From positions 4,064,001 through 4,128,000 of the forward strand of contig NZ_OX458333.1 in the NCBI RefSeq assembly GCF_949769195.1: a DNA stretch of 64,000 nucleotides, written 5' to 3'. Positions within the stretch are counted from its first letter, which is position 1, and each line of letters begins with the position of its first letter. Under the pieces are notes generated by a model that ran no database searches, had not been told where the DNA came from, and saw only the letters and a list, made by a program, of their open reading frames with translations. Position numbers and translations under genes: made by a program. Source of the stretch: Methylocaldum szegediense (GTDB taxonomy: Bacteria > Pseudomonadota > Gammaproteobacteria > Methylococcales > Methylococcaceae). Below, piece after piece: positions 49,160 through 60,228 of the stretch.

Positions 49160-50091
49160 CCGCTGTTTGCAATGACGGAGTGAGCGCATCCCGTCCGGTA
49201 GGGCTGAGGGGCGAACTGCGCTTTAACGAGCCGCTGGCGAACCACACCTCTTGGCGTGTTGGCGGACCAGCCGATCGTTTTTATTTGCCGGCAGATGCAG
49301 ACGATTTGATTCTGTTTTTACGCTCGCTTCACCCCGATGAGCCGGTTTTTTGGTTGGGTTTGGGCAGTAATCTACTGGTCCGAGATGGGGGAATCAGAGG
49401 TACGGTCATTTGTACCCGAAACCGGTTGAGACAGCTTCGGCGCAAAGACCACCAATCCATTTATGTTGAGGTAGGCGTGCCTTGCGCTCACGTTGCCCGG
49501 TTCTGTTTGGAACAGGCGTTAACCGGTGCCGAATTCTTGGCGGGGATTCCGGGGACCATGGGTGGTGCTTTGGCGATGAACGCAGGGGCGTTCGGGGGCG
49601 AGACATGGTCGCTGGTGCAACGGATATTGACGGTCGATCGTACCGGCGTGTTGTGGGACCGCGAGCCGGCTGATTTTGTCATCGGCTACCGTAGTGTGAA
49701 GAAGCCAGAAAATGAATGGTTTCTGGCCTGTGAACTCCGGCTTCGGTCCGGCGACACGGCGGTCGGCCGCAAGCGAATCAGAGATTTGTTGGCGAAACGG
49801 AACGCATCGCAGCCCATTAATTTGCCGAGTTGTGGTTCAGTGTTCCGGAACCCGCAAGGTGATTACGCGGCGCGTCTCATCGAAGCCTGCGGGTTAAAGG
49901 GGTATCGTATCGGAGGCGCTTATGTTTCCGAGAAGCATGCCAATTTCATTATCAACTCCGGCGCGGCCACGGCAGCGGATATCGAGGCACTGATATTGCT
50001 CATCCAGGCAAGGGTAGAAGAGAAATTTGGGCAGCGCTTGGTTCCGGAGGTTCGGATCGTAGGCGAAAGATCGCGAGGAGAGAGTGAATGA
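49156..50091 (+). CDS. murB: UDP-N-acetylenolpyruvoylglucosamine reductase
   Basis: 311-residue FAD enzyme that reduces enolpyruvyl-UDP-GlcNAc to UDP-MurNAc. FAD motifs: '[17 protein letters not shown]', '[18 protein letters not shown]' and '[20 protein letters not shown]'. The catalytic region is '[19 protein letters not shown]', with Ser as proton donor, and '[18 protein letters not shown]' near the end. The length and last motif resemble the shorter type II MurB rather than the E. coli type I. GTG at 49156 overlaps the murC stop; an upstream start at 49123 would extend into murC. Confidence 0.94.
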   Translation: MTAVCNDGVSASRPVGLRGELRFNEPLANHTSWRVGGPADRFYLPADADDLILFLRSLHPDEPVFWLGLGSNLLVRDGGIRGTVICTRNRLRQLRRKDHQSIYVEVGVPCAHVARFCLEQALTGAEFLAGIPGTMGGALAMNAGAFGGETWSLVQRILTVDRTGVLWDREPADFVIGYRSVKKPENEWFLACELRLRSGDTAVGRKRIRDLLAKRNASQPINLPSCGSVFRNPQGDYAARLIEACGLKGYRIGGAYVSEKHANFIINSGAATAADIEALILLIQARVEEKFGQRLVPEVRIVGERSRGESE

Positions 50092-51044
50092 ACAAGCGAA
50101 TCCAGAATCCGGCCGAATTCGGACGTGTCGCCGTATTGATGGGTGGAGCCGCCGCCGAGCGCGAAATTTCCTTGAAGAGCGGTCAAGCGGTACTGGCAGC
50201 TTTGTTGAATAACAACATTGATGCTGTAGGTATCGACGTTGGGGAAAACCCGATCGAGCCGCTTCTCGGACAAGGTTTCGATCGCGTGTTCAACATCATC
50301 CATGGCCGTGGCGGTGAAGACGGTGTCCTACAGGGCGCATTGGAAGCCTTAGGATTGCCCTATACCGGCAGTGGAGTGCTGGCTTCTGCCCTGAGCATGG
50401 ACAAGCTCAGGACTAAGCTGTGCTGGCTCGGAGCCGGGTTGCCGACGCCACGCTGGATGAAGCTTCGGGGTCCCGAGGACGCGGATCGGTGCGCGGATTT
50501 CCTGGGGTTCCCGGTGATTGTGAAACCCGCTCAGGAGGGATCCAGCATCGGTATGGGGCGGGCCGAAAACAAGAATGAACTGTTAGAAGCGTGGGAACGC
50601 GCTTCACACTATAATTGCGCGGTTTTTGCCGAGACTTGGATCGTCGGTCAGGAATATACCGCGAGCATACTCGATGGCGAGGCCTTACCGCTGATTCGCT
50701 TGGAAACGCCGCGTGCCTTTTACGATTTCGATGCCAAATACCGCGCTGAGACGACTCGCTATCATTGCCCCACTGGACTTCCGCTCGAAAAGGAGACGGC
50801 GCTTCAGCAACTGGCTTTGCAAGCTTGCGACACACTGGGTGTTACCGGCTGGGCTCGGGTGGACTTTCTGGTCGATCAAAATGATCAGCCGTGGTTGATC
50901 GAAGTCAATACGGTCCCCGGCATGACCGATCACAGTTTGGTTCCGATGGCGGCCAGGGCGGCCGGCTTGTCGTTCGAGGAATTGACTTGGCGGATATTGG
51001 AAACGAGTTTTCGGCGCGGCGGAGAGGGCGATGCCGCGGTCTAG
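50088..51044 (+). CDS. ddlB: D-alanine-D-alanine ligase B
   Basis: 318-residue ATP-grasp ligase that joins two D-alanines for MurF. Motifs: 'VAVLMGGAAAEREISLKSGQ' (N-terminal), 'FNIIHGRGGEDGVLQGALEA', 'GFPVIVKPAQEGSSIGMGRA', 'GWARVDFLVDQNDQPWLIEV' and the C-terminal metal motif 'NTVPGMTDHSLVPMAARAAG'. It lies in the usual dcw position before ftsQ, with an ATGA overlap upstream and a 14-base overlap with ftsQ. Confidence 0.97.
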   Translation: MNKRIQNPAEFGRVAVLMGGAAAEREISLKSGQAVLAALLNNNIDAVGIDVGENPIEPLLGQGFDRVFNIIHGRGGEDGVLQGALEALGLPYTGSGVLASALSMDKLRTKLCWLGAGLPTPRWMKLRGPEDADRCADFLGFPVIVKPAQEGSSIGMGRAENKNELLEAWERASHYNCAVFAETWIVGQEYTASILDGEALPLIRLETPRAFYDFDAKYRAETTRYHCPTGLPLEKETALQQLALQACDTLGVTGWARVDFLVDQNDQPWLIEVNTVPGMTDHSLVPMAARAAGLSFEELTWRILETSFRRGGEGDAAV

Positions 51045-51813
51045 AAAATTGCCCGTCAGGGTGTCGTACTTCTTGGGGCTTTCGGCTCTTTGCACATTTG
51101 CGGCGATCAGCAACGATTTCAGCGCGCTCAAAGGGCTTATGCCTATACGTTATGTGCGTGTCGAGGGCGAGATCCGAAATCTCGATGTGGAGGCGTTCGA
51201 AAGGACGCTGCTGCCGTTGACCCAAGTCGGATATCTTCAAGTCAATTTGCGTGGCATAGAAGATGCCGCGAAATCATTTCCCTGGTTGGATCGCGTGCAG
51301 GTGACGCGGCTTTGGCCCGATACCCTGGTGTTGAAAATCGTTGAGCAAAAACCGGTTGCCCGAACCCACGACGGCAGTTTGATCAATGATCGCGGAACGC
51401 GGTTTTCGCCTGGAAACATTCAAGCGTACGCAAGCTTGCCTATGCTCGACGGTCCGCCAGGGCAGGAGAAGCAGCTTTTGAACACGCTTTATCGATTGAA
51501 CAGAACGTTGAAACAGAAAGGGATGCGGGTCGATGCTCTCAGGCTTACGGGGCGGAGGGCGTGGAGCGCTCGTCTGACGAGCGGCATGGAGATCGAGTTC
51601 GGAAAGCAGGATCCCGTCCGTGCTTTGGAGCGCCTTTTGGGCCTGTTGCCGCGCCTGGGCGAGGCGCGTACTGCGGCGCTCCAGAAAGTGGACTTGCGCT
51701 ACCCGAACGGATTCGCAGTGATTTTCCGGCCGCAATCCGGAGCGGATCAGGTTTCCCTGATGCGGTCGGACCGCTTGGAGCGAAGCCGAATTCGGAGCAG
51801 GGCGTATTCCTGA
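51031..51813 (+). CDS. ftsQ: Cell division protein FtsQ
   Basis: 260-residue bitopic protein. After a short basic N-terminus comes a membrane helix ('VSYFLGLSALCTFAAISNDF', about residues 9-28), then a POTRA domain ('MPIRYVRVEGEIRNLDVEAF', 'LDRVQVTRLWPDTLVLKIVE') and the beta domain ('PVARTHDGSLINDRGTRFSP', 'KVDLRYPNGFAVIF'). FtsQ scaffolds FtsL and FtsB in the divisome. The order ddlB-ftsQ-ftsA-ftsZ is standard. Confidence 0.94.
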   Translation: MPRSRKLPVRVSYFLGLSALCTFAAISNDFSALKGLMPIRYVRVEGEIRNLDVEAFERTLLPLTQVGYLQVNLRGIEDAAKSFPWLDRVQVTRLWPDTLVLKIVEQKPVARTHDGSLINDRGTRFSPGNIQAYASLPMLDGPPGQEKQLLNTLYRLNRTLKQKGMRVDALRLTGRRAWSARLTSGMEIEFGKQDPVRALERLLGLLPRLGEARTAALQKVDLRYPNGFAVIFRPQSGADQVSLMRSDRLERSRIRSRAYS

Positions 51814-51838
51814 CTTGAATTGAGAAAAGATTCATCCA

Positions 51839-53074
51839 ATGGCTAGAAAATCAGATCGAAATCTCATCGTCGGTTTGGACATCGGCACCTCCAAGGTCGC
51901 TTGCATTGTCGGCGAGCTGAACGAAGACGGTGAAATTGAGGTGGTGGGCATCGGAACGCACCCGTCCCGTGGCTTAAAAAAAGGGGTGGTGGTCAATCTA
52001 GAGACTACGGTGCAATCGATCCAGCGGGCCGTCGAGGAAGCCGAACTGATGGCGGGTTGCCGGATTCAGTCGGTCTATGCGGGGATCGCGGGTAGCCATA
52101 TCAACAGCATGAATTCGCACGGCATCGTTGCCATCAAGGATAAGGAAGTCACTCAGAGCGACGTGGATCGCGTGATCGATTCGGCGCGCGCGGTGGCCAT
52201 TCCGGCGGATCAGAAGATCCTTCACATTCTGCCGCAGGAGTTTGTCATCGATCGTCAGGAAGGGATCAAGGAGCCCGTCGGCATGTCCGGGATCCGTCTC
52301 GAAGCCCGTGTGCATATCGTTACCGGGGCGGTCAGTGCGGCACAAAACATCGTCAAGTGCATTCGACGCTGTGGTCTCGAAGTCGAAGACATCATTCTGG
52401 AACAGCTCGCGTCTTGTACAGCTGTGTTGACAGAGGACGAGAAGGAGCTCGGGGTTTGCTTGGTGGATATCGGCGGCGGCACAACCGACGTCGCGGTATT
52501 CACCGACGGAGCGATTCGCCATACGGCCGTCATTCCCATTGCCGGCGATCAGGTGACGAACGATATTGCAGTCGCGCTTAGAACGCCAACCCAGTTTGCC
52601 GAAGAAATCAAGATCAAACACGCCTGTGCGTTAACCCAATTGGCCAAGCTGGAGGACACGATCGAGGTACCCAGCATCGGCGATAGACCGGCGCGCCAGA
52701 TTTCCCGCCTGAATCTCGCTGAAATTGTCGAGCCGCGTTACGAGGAGTTGCTGTTGCTAGTGCAGCAGGAACTGCGCCGGAGCGGTTTCGAGGATTTGAT
52801 CGCGGCCGGGATCGTGCTGAGCGGTGGTAGCGCCAAGGTCGAGGGATTAGTCGAGTTAGCGGAAGAAATTTTTCACATGCCGGTACGCTTGGGTTTGCCG
52901 CAATACGTCACCGGTCTGACCGATGTGATTCGCAATCCGATTTATGCGACCGGCGTCGGATTGCTTTTGTTCGGCAATCAGCACCAGGCGCTGGCAGGGA
53001 GATACATGCCTTTGGGAACCGGCATCAGAGGGTTGTTGGCAAGGATGAAAAATTGGTTCACGGGGAATTTTTAG
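51839..53074 (+). CDS. ftsA: Cell division protein FtsA
   Basis: 411-residue actin-like ATPase that ties FtsZ filaments to the membrane. The start has 'LIVGLDIGTSKVACIVGEL'; phosphate loops are 'LVDIGGGTTDVAVFTDGAI' and 'IAAGIVLSGGSAKVEGLVEL'. The SHS2/1c domain includes 'AGCRIQSVYAGIAGSHINSM' and 'VDRVIDSARAVAIPADQKIL'. The C-terminal amphipathic membrane-targeting helix is 'GLLARMKNWFTGNF'. Gene start 25 bases after ftsQ. Confidence 0.97.
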   Translation: MARKSDRNLIVGLDIGTSKVACIVGELNEDGEIEVVGIGTHPSRGLKKGVVVNLETTVQSIQRAVEEAELMAGCRIQSVYAGIAGSHINSMNSHGIVAIKDKEVTQSDVDRVIDSARAVAIPADQKILHILPQEFVIDRQEGIKEPVGMSGIRLEARVHIVTGAVSAAQNIVKCIRRCGLEVEDIILEQLASCTAVLTEDEKELGVCLVDIGGGTTDVAVFTDGAIRHTAVIPIAGDQVTNDIAVALRTPTQFAEEIKIKHACALTQLAKLEDTIEVPSIGDRPARQISRLNLAEIVEPRYEELLLLVQQELRRSGFEDLIAAGIVLSGGSAKVEGLVELAEEIFHMPVRLGLPQYVTGLTDVIRNPIYATGVGLLLFGNQHQALAGRYMPLGTGIRGLLARMKNWFTGNF

Positions 53075-53119
53075 GATTGAAAATTCGAGTGGAAGTGAGT
53101 TTAAAACGGGGTGGAAACA

Positions 53120-54265
53120 ATGCAATTCGAATTAGTGGATTCTTATAGCCAAAATGCGGTAATCAAGGTTATCGGGGTCGGTGGTGGTGGCGGAAACGCC
53201 GTAAATCATATGGTCAACAGCCATGTCGAAGGGGTCGAATTCATATGCGCCAATACCGATGCGCAAGCATTAAAGAGTATTAAGGCAAAATCGGTGATTC
53301 AATTGGGAAATGCGCTGACCAAAGGATTAGGGGCGGGAGCGAACCCGGAAATCGGTCGGCAGGCGGCATTGGACGACCGCGATCGCATCATGGAAGTTCT
53401 GGAAGGAGCCGACATGGTTTTCATTACGGCCGGTATGGGGGGCGGAACCGGGACGGGAGCGGCGCCTGTGATTGCCGAGATTGCCAAGGAGGCCGGTATT
53501 CTTACGGTTGCTGTTGTAACCAAACCGTTTCCATTCGAGGGTAAGAAACGCCGCAGCGTGGCCGAAAAGGGCATTGAGGAACTCGGGCAGTTCGTCGATT
53601 CGCTGATTACGATTCCGAACGAGAAGCTTCTGACGGTGTTGGGTAAAGACGTCAGTCTGATCAACGCATTTGCCGCAGCGAACGACGTTTTGCTTGGCGC
53701 TGTGCAGGGCATTGCCGATCTCATCACCCGCCCAGGGCTCATCAACGTGGATTTTGCCGACGTGCGTACGGTAATGTCCGAGATGGGGATGGCCATGATG
53801 GGTACTGGCGTCGGGACAGGCGAACACCGCGCGCGCCAGGCTGCGGAAAAGGCCATCGCCAGCCCCTTGCTCGAAGACATTAATCTGCAAGGTGCGCGCG
53901 GCGTTCTGGTCAATGTGACCGCATGCCAGACGCTCTCCATAGGCGAATTCAACGAAGTGGGCGACGCGATAAGAGACTTCGCTTCGGATGATGCGATCGT
54001 CGTGATCGGTACCGCCATCGATCCGGAGTTGGATGACGAAGTGAGGGTTACAGTGGTTGCTACGGGTTTGAGCAACCAGCGCCAGACCAACGAGGCGCCG
54101 ATCAAATTGGTGCATAAGCACACCGGTGAAATCGATTATGACCAGTTACAGCGTCCGACGGTAATCCGCAAGCAACCCAAGCACGATGTACGCGCGGAGA
54201 CGAAGAAAGATATGGACCTTGATTATTTGGATATCCCGGCATTTTTGCGGCGCCAAGCCGACTGA
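53120..54265 (+). CDS. ftsZ: Cell division protein FtsZ
   Basis: 381-residue tubulin homologue that forms the Z ring. The N-terminal 'FELVDSYSQNAVIKVIGVGG' is followed by the nucleotide region 'GNAVNHMVN', the tubulin signature 'GMGGGTGTGAAPVIAEIAKE', and the T7 synergy loop 'PGLINVDFADVRTVM'. The C-terminal conserved peptide that binds FtsA and ZipA is present ('LDYLDIPAFLRRQ'). The linker is short. I chose ATG at 53120; GTG at 53111 in the same frame would add three residues. A 45-base gap separates it from ftsA. Confidence 0.97.
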   Translation: MQFELVDSYSQNAVIKVIGVGGGGGNAVNHMVNSHVEGVEFICANTDAQALKSIKAKSVIQLGNALTKGLGAGANPEIGRQAALDDRDRIMEVLEGADMVFITAGMGGGTGTGAAPVIAEIAKEAGILTVAVVTKPFPFEGKKRRSVAEKGIEELGQFVDSLITIPNEKLLTVLGKDVSLINAFAAANDVLLGAVQGIADLITRPGLINVDFADVRTVMSEMGMAMMGTGVGTGEHRARQAAEKAIASPLLEDINLQGARGVLVNVTACQTLSIGEFNEVGDAIRDFASDDAIVVIGTAIDPELDDEVRVTVVATGLSNQRQTNEAPIKLVHKHTGEIDYDQLQRPTVIRKQPKHDVRAETKKDMDLDYLDIPAFLRRQAD

Positions 54266-54400
54266 AGAAGTTAGTGGGGACGTTTCGGTCCGCCCCGTCG
54301 CTCCTTTCTGCCCTGCAGGTTGTCCCGCCTAAGCAGCTTGACTATGCAGGGCTGTATGAAGGATTTTTGGGGGATAATTAGAACAAGACAGGTGAATCGA

Positions 54401-55315
54401 ATGATCAGGCAAAGAACACTTAAAAATGTCATCAGAGGTACCGGCGTCGGGCTGCACACCGGGGAGAAGGTTTATTTGACCCTTCGTCCAGCTGCTCCGA
54501 ACGTTGGTATCGTATTCCGCCGCGTGGATTTGCCTGAACCCGTCATAATCGAGGCGAGACCGGAAAATGTCGGCGAAACCACCCTGTCAACGACCCTTGT
54601 CAAGGGTGATGTGAAAATTTCCACCGTCGAGCACCTCTTGTCTGCCTTCGCGGGGCTGGGCATCGACAATGCCTACGTCGATGTCAGTGCCCCGGAAGTC
54701 CCCATCATGGATGGTAGCGCAGGGCCGTTTGTATTTCTCATTCAATCGGCCGGCGTCCAGGAACAAAACGCACCGAAGCGCTTCATCAGGATCAAACGCA
54801 AACTGAAGGTCGAAGACGGCGACAAATGGGCTAGTTTTGAACCATACGAAGGCTTTAAAGTCACTTTCACGATCGACTTCGAGCACCCCGCGTTTCGCAA
54901 GGAGGTACAGACAGCCAGCATCGACTTTTCTTCTACGTCTTTCGTGAAGGAAGTGAGCCGCGCGAGAACCTTCGGTTTCATGCGCGATATCGAAGCCCTG
55001 CGCAAACGGCGATTGGCCTTGGGCGGCAGCATGGATAACGCTATCGTGGTGGATAATTATCGTGTTTTGAACGAAGATGGTTTGCGTTGCGCGGATGAAT
55101 TTGTGAAACACAAGATTTTGGATGCGATTGGAGACCTTTATCTTTTGGGGCACAGCCTTATCGGTTCGTTTACCGGCCATAAATCCGGGCACGGTCTGAA
55201 CAATCGCTTGCTTATGGAGTTGCTCAAGCAGAAAGATGCTTGGGAATTGGTGACTTACATGGAAGATGACGTGTTGCCGATTTATTTCATGAGAGCAGCC
55301 CAGGCCGCCGGTTGA
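54401..55315 (+). CDS. lpxC: UDP-3-O-acyl-N-acetylglucosamine deacetylase
   Basis: 304-residue zinc deacetylase, the committed step of lipid A synthesis. Zinc ligands: His in '[20 protein letters not shown]', and His/Asp in '[20 protein letters not shown]'. The catalytic His follows in '[19 protein letters not shown]'. ATG at 54401 with AGGTGA upstream gives the normal family N-terminus ('[20 protein letters not shown]'); a longer frame from 54320 is leader sequence. A gap of 135 bases after ftsZ probably holds its own promoter. It closes the dcw cluster. Confidence 0.97.
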   Translation: MIRQRTLKNVIRGTGVGLHTGEKVYLTLRPAAPNVGIVFRRVDLPEPVIIEARPENVGETTLSTTLVKGDVKISTVEHLLSAFAGLGIDNAYVDVSAPEVPIMDGSAGPFVFLIQSAGVQEQNAPKRFIRIKRKLKVEDGDKWASFEPYEGFKVTFTIDFEHPAFRKEVQTASIDFSSTSFVKEVSRARTFGFMRDIEALRKRRLALGGSMDNAIVVDNYRVLNEDGLRCADEFVKHKILDAIGDLYLLGHSLIGSFTGHKSGHGLNNRLLMELLKQKDAWELVTYMEDDVLPIYFMRAAQAAG

Positions 55316-55617
55316 TTCACGTTTAGTTCCGAGCCTTTTCTGGGCTCTATGATCAATCGAAACCGAATCCTAAACGGAACTGTGGCAGCGAGGCCGATGT
55401 CGAATTATCCGCCGCACCGCTCGTTTCCCGAGCAATCCTAATTCCCTGGGGCTGGGGAGCTTATCATCGGCGTGTTATTCGCCCTAAAACGGCATTTTGG
55501 TCAAAAATTTCTTCCTTGTTTCACGAGCGTAAGGTGAGCGCGCAGATTCGGCTTCTCCGGCATAGTTCGTTGACCGGGCGAGTCCGGGCCTGTCATGGCA
55601 CCAGCCGCCGTTTTGGT
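55316..55617. other. Intergenic region lpxC / dciA-like gene
   Basis: About 300 bases between convergent genes. A small GC stem (gagcc with ggctc near 55336-55352) could be a weak terminator for lpxC. Nothing else recognised. Confidence 0.4.
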
Positions 55618-56082
55618 TCAATCGATTTCTTGGGACGGCGAGTTCCTTAGCGTAAGCACCGTTTGGCTCAGCCGTAATAGCGCGTCCTTGAGTTCCCCAG
55701 ACGGCGATGACAATGCGCAATCTTTCAAGAGTTTGGCCACGAATCCAGGCGACGAGACGCCGATAGGTTTGCGCCGCGGCTTTGTAGTGACGGGAAAAGT
55801 GTTACGGGTTACCAAGTCCTGAAACCGATGGCCGGTCGACTGTTGGACCGTGGATAAGAGGTGCGGTGCGTAGAATCGAATTTGTGCGGCCCAAGCCGGC
55901 GAGTCTACGTAGAGAATCAGCCGGTCCGGCTTTATGACGCAATCTATGCAATGGTCGGCGAGAAACTTCGGCAGTGCCTTTCTGGCTGCATCGAGTATCT
56001 GACGGTGCTTTTCGATCTGAGCGCGGATCAGTTGAAGCGCGGCCCCTTGGCAGAGCCCCGCAACGGGTTCGGGGCGGTGCAT
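55618..56082 (-). CDS. DUF721 / DciA-like protein
   Basis: 154-residue protein. The N-terminal half carries the DUF721 core: 'IEKHRQILDAARKALPKFL', 'CVIKPDRLILYVDSPAWAAQ' and 'IRFYAPHLLSTVQQ'. DciA proteins with this domain help load the replicative helicase DnaB in bacteria lacking DnaC. The C-terminal half is basic and variable. The ATG at 56082 is preferred over a TTG four codons upstream. It diverges from secA and converges with lpxC, the position DUF721 genes occupy in many Gammaproteobacteria. Family call is good, the DciA role inferred. Confidence 0.82.
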   Translation of the reverse strand: MHRPEPVAGLCQGAALQLIRAQIEKHRQILDAARKALPKFLADHCIDCVIKPDRLILYVDSPAWAAQIRFYAPHLLSTVQQSTGHRFQDLVTRNTFPVTTKPRRKPIGVSSPGFVAKLLKDCALSSPSGELKDALLRLSQTVLTLRNSPSQEID

Positions 56083-56260
56083 TTTAGACTTCAATCCGGT
56101 GACGGCCCGGTGGTTTGCCGAATCGAACCCACCTTTGCTGAGGGCTCTTTCCTTCGACTCCTGATAAAGCTCGATGAGACTCTGAACTCATTATAAATAC
56201 TGTGGATTTGCGGTATCATCGTTTGATTGTTTATTCGTTTGGACTCGGAATTAAACCGCA

Positions 56261-58984
56261 ATGCTTGGCAAGCTGGTAAAAAAAATCGTTGGCAGTCGCA
56301 ACGAAAGAATCATCAATAGAAAACGCAAACTCGTCAAGAAGATCAATGCCCTGGAACCGCAGTTCCAGAGTCTGTCGGATGATGCGTTACGGCAAAAGAC
56401 CCAAGAGTTCAGGCAACGTCTGAACGAAGGCGAAACGCTCGACGATTTGTTGCCAGAGGCTTTCGCCGCCGTCAGGGAGGCGTCTTCGCGCGTTTTAAAT
56501 ATGCGCCACTTCGATGTTCAGCTCATCGGCGGGATGGTTCTCCACGACGGCAAAATCGCGGAAATGAAGACCGGCGAAGGTAAGACGCTGGTCGCCACCT
56601 TGGCGGCGTACCTGAATGCACTGCCCGGTAGAGGCGTGCATGTCGTGACCGTCAACGACTATCTAGCGCGCCGCGACGCCGAGTGGATGGGAAAGATCTA
56701 CAATTTTCTCGGACTATCTGTGGGTGTCATCATAAGCGGCCTTAGCGCGGAGGAGCGTCGTGCATCCTACGCGGCCGACATCACCTATGGCACCAACAAC
56801 GAGTTCGGTTTTGATTACCTCCGGGACAATATGGCGTTTTCCCGGGATCAAAGGGTACAGCGAGATAGGTATTTCGCGATCGTCGACGAAGTTGACTCCA
56901 TTTTGATCGACGAGGCACGGACGCCCCTGATTATTTCAGGACCGACCGAGGACCGTAGCGACCTGTACCACAAGATCAACGCGCTCATACCTCACCTTAA
57001 GCGCCAGGAAAAGGAAGGCGCCCACGGCGATTACACCGTCGACGAAAAATCCCGGCAGGTTTATCTCACTGAAGAGGGCCACGAGCGCATCGAGAAGTTG
57101 CTGGTTCAGCAAGGGCTGATCAATGCGGATGAAAGTCTGTACGACGCGGTTAATATCCGGCTCATGCATTACATCAACGCGAGTCTGAGGGCGCATGCGC
57201 TGTTCCAGCGGGACGTCGACTATATCGTTCGGGACAATCAGGTCATCATCGTAGATGAGTTTACCGGTCGCGCGATGCCGGGACGTCGGTGGTCCGAAGG
57301 TCTGCATCAGGCCGTTGAGGCGAAGGAGAACGTGCCGGTCCAAAACGAAAATCAGACGCTGGCTTCCATCACGTTTCAGAATTATTTCCGGCTTTACGAC
57401 AAACTGGCAGGCATGACCGGTACGGCCGACACCGAGGCGGCCGAATTTCATCAAATCTACGGCCTGGAAGTCGTCGTCATCCCAACCAACCGTCCCATGA
57501 TTCGGCAAGATCTCGGCGATCTGGTTTATCTGACCGTTCGAGAGAAATACAACGCCATCATCGAGGATATCCGCGGGTGTGTGAAACGCGGCCAACCGGT
57601 ACTGGTGGGAACCACATCCATCGAAAACTCGGAGTTTCTCTCGGGGCTGCTGCGTAAAGAGGGTATTCCACATCAGGTACTGAACGCTAAACATCACGAG
57701 AAGGAGGCCCACATCATCGCGCAGGCCGGCAAGCCCGGTGCGGTGACTATTGCGACTAATATGGCTGGGCGCGGTACCGATATCGTTCTCGGAGGCAGCC
57801 TGGAAGAGGATTTGGCGTCAGTCGATCCCAACGATCAGGCAACTGTGGCCCGCTTGAAAGAAGAGTGGAAAGCCCGTCATGCCCAGGTCGTAGAAGCCGG
57901 GGGGTTGCATGTCATCGGGTCGGAGAGACACGAATCGCGGCGTATCGACAATCAGTTGAGGGGAAGGTCCGGACGGCAGGGTGACCCCGGTTCGTCACGA
58001 TTCTATTTGTCCCTGGAAGATCCTTTGATGCGCATTTTTGCTTCCGACCGGGTGGCGGTTCTGATGCAGAAGCTGGGTATGAAGGAAGGTGAGGCGATCG
58101 AGCACCCGTGGGTGACACGGGCTATCGAGAGCGCGCAACGTAAGGTGGAGGCGCGCAACTTCGACATTCGCAAGCAGTTGCTGGAGTATGACAACGTCGC
58201 CAACGATCAGCGCAAGGTGGTGTACCACATGCGTGACGAACTGATGGAGGCTGACGATATTTCCGAGGCGATTACCAACATGCGCCGCGATGTCCTTGGC
58301 CAGATATTCACCCAGTTCATTCCGCCGCATACCTTGGAAGAGCAGTGGGACGTCAAAGGACTGGAGGAAACACTGTTGCGGGAATTCGGGGCGAAGTTGC
58401 CTGTGCAGCAATGGTTGGATGAGGATTCGCGCCTGGACGAGAACCGTTTGCTAGCGAAAATCATCGACCAGATGGAAACGATTTACCGGGAAAAAAGTGC
58501 CGCGATCGGCGAACCGGTCATGCGCCATTTCGAGAAAACGGTCATGCTGCAAGTTCTCGATAACGCCTGGAAAGAGCATCTGGCAGCCATGGACCACTTG
58601 CGCCAAGGCATTCATCTGCGAGGTTACGCACAGAAGGATCCGAAACAGGAGTACAAACGCGAGGCGTTCGAGATGTTCACCTCGATGCTGGATGGCATCA
58701 AACACGAGGTGATCGGTATTGTGTCTAAAGTCCAGGTGCACAGCGAGGAGGAAGTGGTCGTTATGGAGGAGCAGCGCCGTGCCGTACCGCAAGAAATGCA
58801 TTTCGAACACGCCGAGGCGCACGCGCTGACTGCTGAACCCGAAGAAGCGGAAATCGTGGAAAAGCCGGTCAAACCCCGGCCCGCACAGCCTTATATCCGG
58901 GATGTTGCAAAAGTCGGGCGCAACGAACCTTGTCCTTGCGGTTCCGGGAAGAAATTCAAGCATTGTCACGGCAAACTGGATTGA
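56261..58984 (+). CDS. secA: Preprotein translocase ATPase SecA
   Basis: 907-residue motor that drives proteins through SecYEG. Walker A is in '[20 protein letters not shown]' (from about residue 101), followed by '[20 protein letters not shown]' and the Walker B/DEAD-like '[20 protein letters not shown]'. NBD2 has '[20 protein letters not shown]' and '[20 protein letters not shown]'. The C-terminal zinc tail '[18 protein letters not shown]' binds SecB and ribosomes. Length and domain order are normal. No secM-like arrest gene lies upstream. Confidence 0.98.
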   Translation: MLGKLVKKIVGSRNERIINRKRKLVKKINALEPQFQSLSDDALRQKTQEFRQRLNEGETLDDLLPEAFAAVREASSRVLNMRHFDVQLIGGMVLHDGKIAEMKTGEGKTLVATLAAYLNALPGRGVHVVTVNDYLARRDAEWMGKIYNFLGLSVGVIISGLSAEERRASYAADITYGTNNEFGFDYLRDNMAFSRDQRVQRDRYFAIVDEVDSILIDEARTPLIISGPTEDRSDLYHKINALIPHLKRQEKEGAHGDYTVDEKSRQVYLTEEGHERIEKLLVQQGLINADESLYDAVNIRLMHYINASLRAHALFQRDVDYIVRDNQVIIVDEFTGRAMPGRRWSEGLHQAVEAKENVPVQNENQTLASITFQNYFRLYDKLAGMTGTADTEAAEFHQIYGLEVVVIPTNRPMIRQDLGDLVYLTVREKYNAIIEDIRGCVKRGQPVLVGTTSIENSEFLSGLLRKEGIPHQVLNAKHHEKEAHIIAQAGKPGAVTIATNMAGRGTDIVLGGSLEEDLASVDPNDQATVARLKEEWKARHAQVVEAGGLHVIGSERHESRRIDNQLRGRSGRQGDPGSSRFYLSLEDPLMRIFASDRVAVLMQKLGMKEGEAIEHPWVTRAIESAQRKVEARNFDIRKQLLEYDNVANDQRKVVYHMRDELMEADDISEAITNMRRDVLGQIFTQFIPPHTLEEQWDVKGLEETLLREFGAKLPVQQWLDEDSRLDENRLLAKIIDQMETIYREKSAAIGEPVMRHFEKTVMLQVLDNAWKEHLAAMDHLRQGIHLRGYAQKDPKQEYKREAFEMFTSMLDGIKHEVIGIVSKVQVHSEEEVVVMEEQRRAVPQEMHFEHAEAHALTAEPEEAEIVEKPVKPRPAQPYIRDVAKVGRNEPCPCGSGKKFKHCHGKLD

Positions 58985-58995
58985 AATAGCGGCGC

Positions 58996-60207
58996 ATGAG
59001 CGTAGCAAGCGAAGAATTGAATGTGCGGAAAGTAAAGGGGGTTCGGCTTGGCTCGGCGTGCGCTGGTATCAAGCGGAATGATCGCGACGATCTCGTGGTG
59101 ATCGAAGCGGCCGAGGGGTCTATTTGTGCTGCGGTTTTTACCCAAAATGCCTTTTGCGCCGCTCCTGTCATCGTGGCAAGGGAACACCTCGGCCACCACC
59201 CGCGCTGGCTTTTGGTGAATTCCGGCAATGCCAATGCCGGCACCGGCCAACGGGGACTGGACGATGCTCGCCGCACCTGCCGGGCATTGGCGCGTTTGAC
59301 CGGCAGTCCTGCCGAGCGAGTGCTCCCTTTTTCGACGGGCGTTATCGGCGAGTATCTTCCTGTAGAAAAGATCGAATCGGCTTTACCCGAAGCCTTAAGC
59401 GCCTTGGACGAAATGGGGTGGGCTCGGGCTGCGCGCGCGATTATGACAACCGACACTCGACCGAAAGGCGTGAGCCGTACCTTCGATTTGTCGGGTGTGC
59501 CCGTGACCGTCACCGGTATTGCCAAAGGCGCCGGTATGATTCATCCCAATATGGCCACCATGTTGGCTTTCATCGCTACCGATGCGAACGTCGAGCAGGC
59601 AAGCTTACAAGCTTGTTTGAGCGAGGCCGTGGACAGCTCTTTCAATCTGATCACAGTGGATGGCGACACCTCGACCAACGACGCCTGCGTGTTATTGGCG
59701 ACAGGCGCGGCCGGCAATCCGTTGCTGAACCAAGAGAGCGCGGATTTTCAACTCCTGTCCCGAGCAGTACGGGAGGTTTGCGAGGCGTTGGCCGAAGCCA
59801 TCGTACGGGACGGCGAGGGTGCTACCAAGCTGATGCGGATAGAGGTCGAGCAGGCCCGTAACGAGGCCGAGGCGCGCCAAGTGGCCAAGACCATCGCCCA
59901 TTCGCCCCTGGTCAAGACCGCTTTTTTTGCCAGTGATCCGAATTGGGGACGTATTTTGGCCGCGATTGGTCGGTCGGGTTGCGTTGATCTCGATATTTCC
60001 CGTGTGTCGATCTGGCTCGGGGACGTGCTGATCGTGGAAAACGGCGGACGCGCCGCGAGTTACAGCGAGGAAGCCGGACGTTCCGTGATGTCTGAAAACG
60101 ATATTCTGATTCGGGTTGCGCTGGGAAGGGGGAGCGCGCGTCAACGCGTACTAACCTGTGACCTCTCTTACGATTACGTCCGCATCAATGCGGAATATCG
60201 AACCTGA
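58996..60207 (+). CDS. argJ: Bifunctional ornithine acetyltransferase / N-acetylglutamate synthase
   Basis: 403-residue Ntn-type enzyme of the arginine pathway that recycles the acetyl group. The autocleavage site and nucleophilic Thr are in '[20 protein letters not shown]' (Thr at about residue 189). The start region has '[20 protein letters not shown]' and the oxyanion pair lies in '[17 protein letters not shown]'. The C-terminus '[15 protein letters not shown]' is the conserved ending. The gene starts 11 bases after secA and is followed by the MutT gene after 21 bases, the common gammaproteobacterial order secA-argJ-mutT. Confidence 0.96.
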   Translation: MSVASEELNVRKVKGVRLGSACAGIKRNDRDDLVVIEAAEGSICAAVFTQNAFCAAPVIVAREHLGHHPRWLLVNSGNANAGTGQRGLDDARRTCRALARLTGSPAERVLPFSTGVIGEYLPVEKIESALPEALSALDEMGWARAARAIMTTDTRPKGVSRTFDLSGVPVTVTGIAKGAGMIHPNMATMLAFIATDANVEQASLQACLSEAVDSSFNLITVDGDTSTNDACVLLATGAAGNPLLNQESADFQLLSRAVREVCEALAEAIVRDGEGATKLMRIEVEQARNEAEARQVAKTIAHSPLVKTAFFASDPNWGRILAAIGRSGCVDLDISRVSIWLGDVLIVENGGRAASYSEEAGRSVMSENDILIRVALGRGSARQRVLTCDLSYDYVRINAEYRT

Positions 60208-60228
60208 ACCAACCTCATTGTCGGACGC

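Noticed and set aside
53299-54123. Two long minus-strand frames (about 270 residues) opposite ftsZ
   Set aside because: They lie wholly within the conserved ftsZ gene, are Ser/Thr/Ala-rich or His-rich, and resemble the usual antisense shadow of GC-rich coding sequence.
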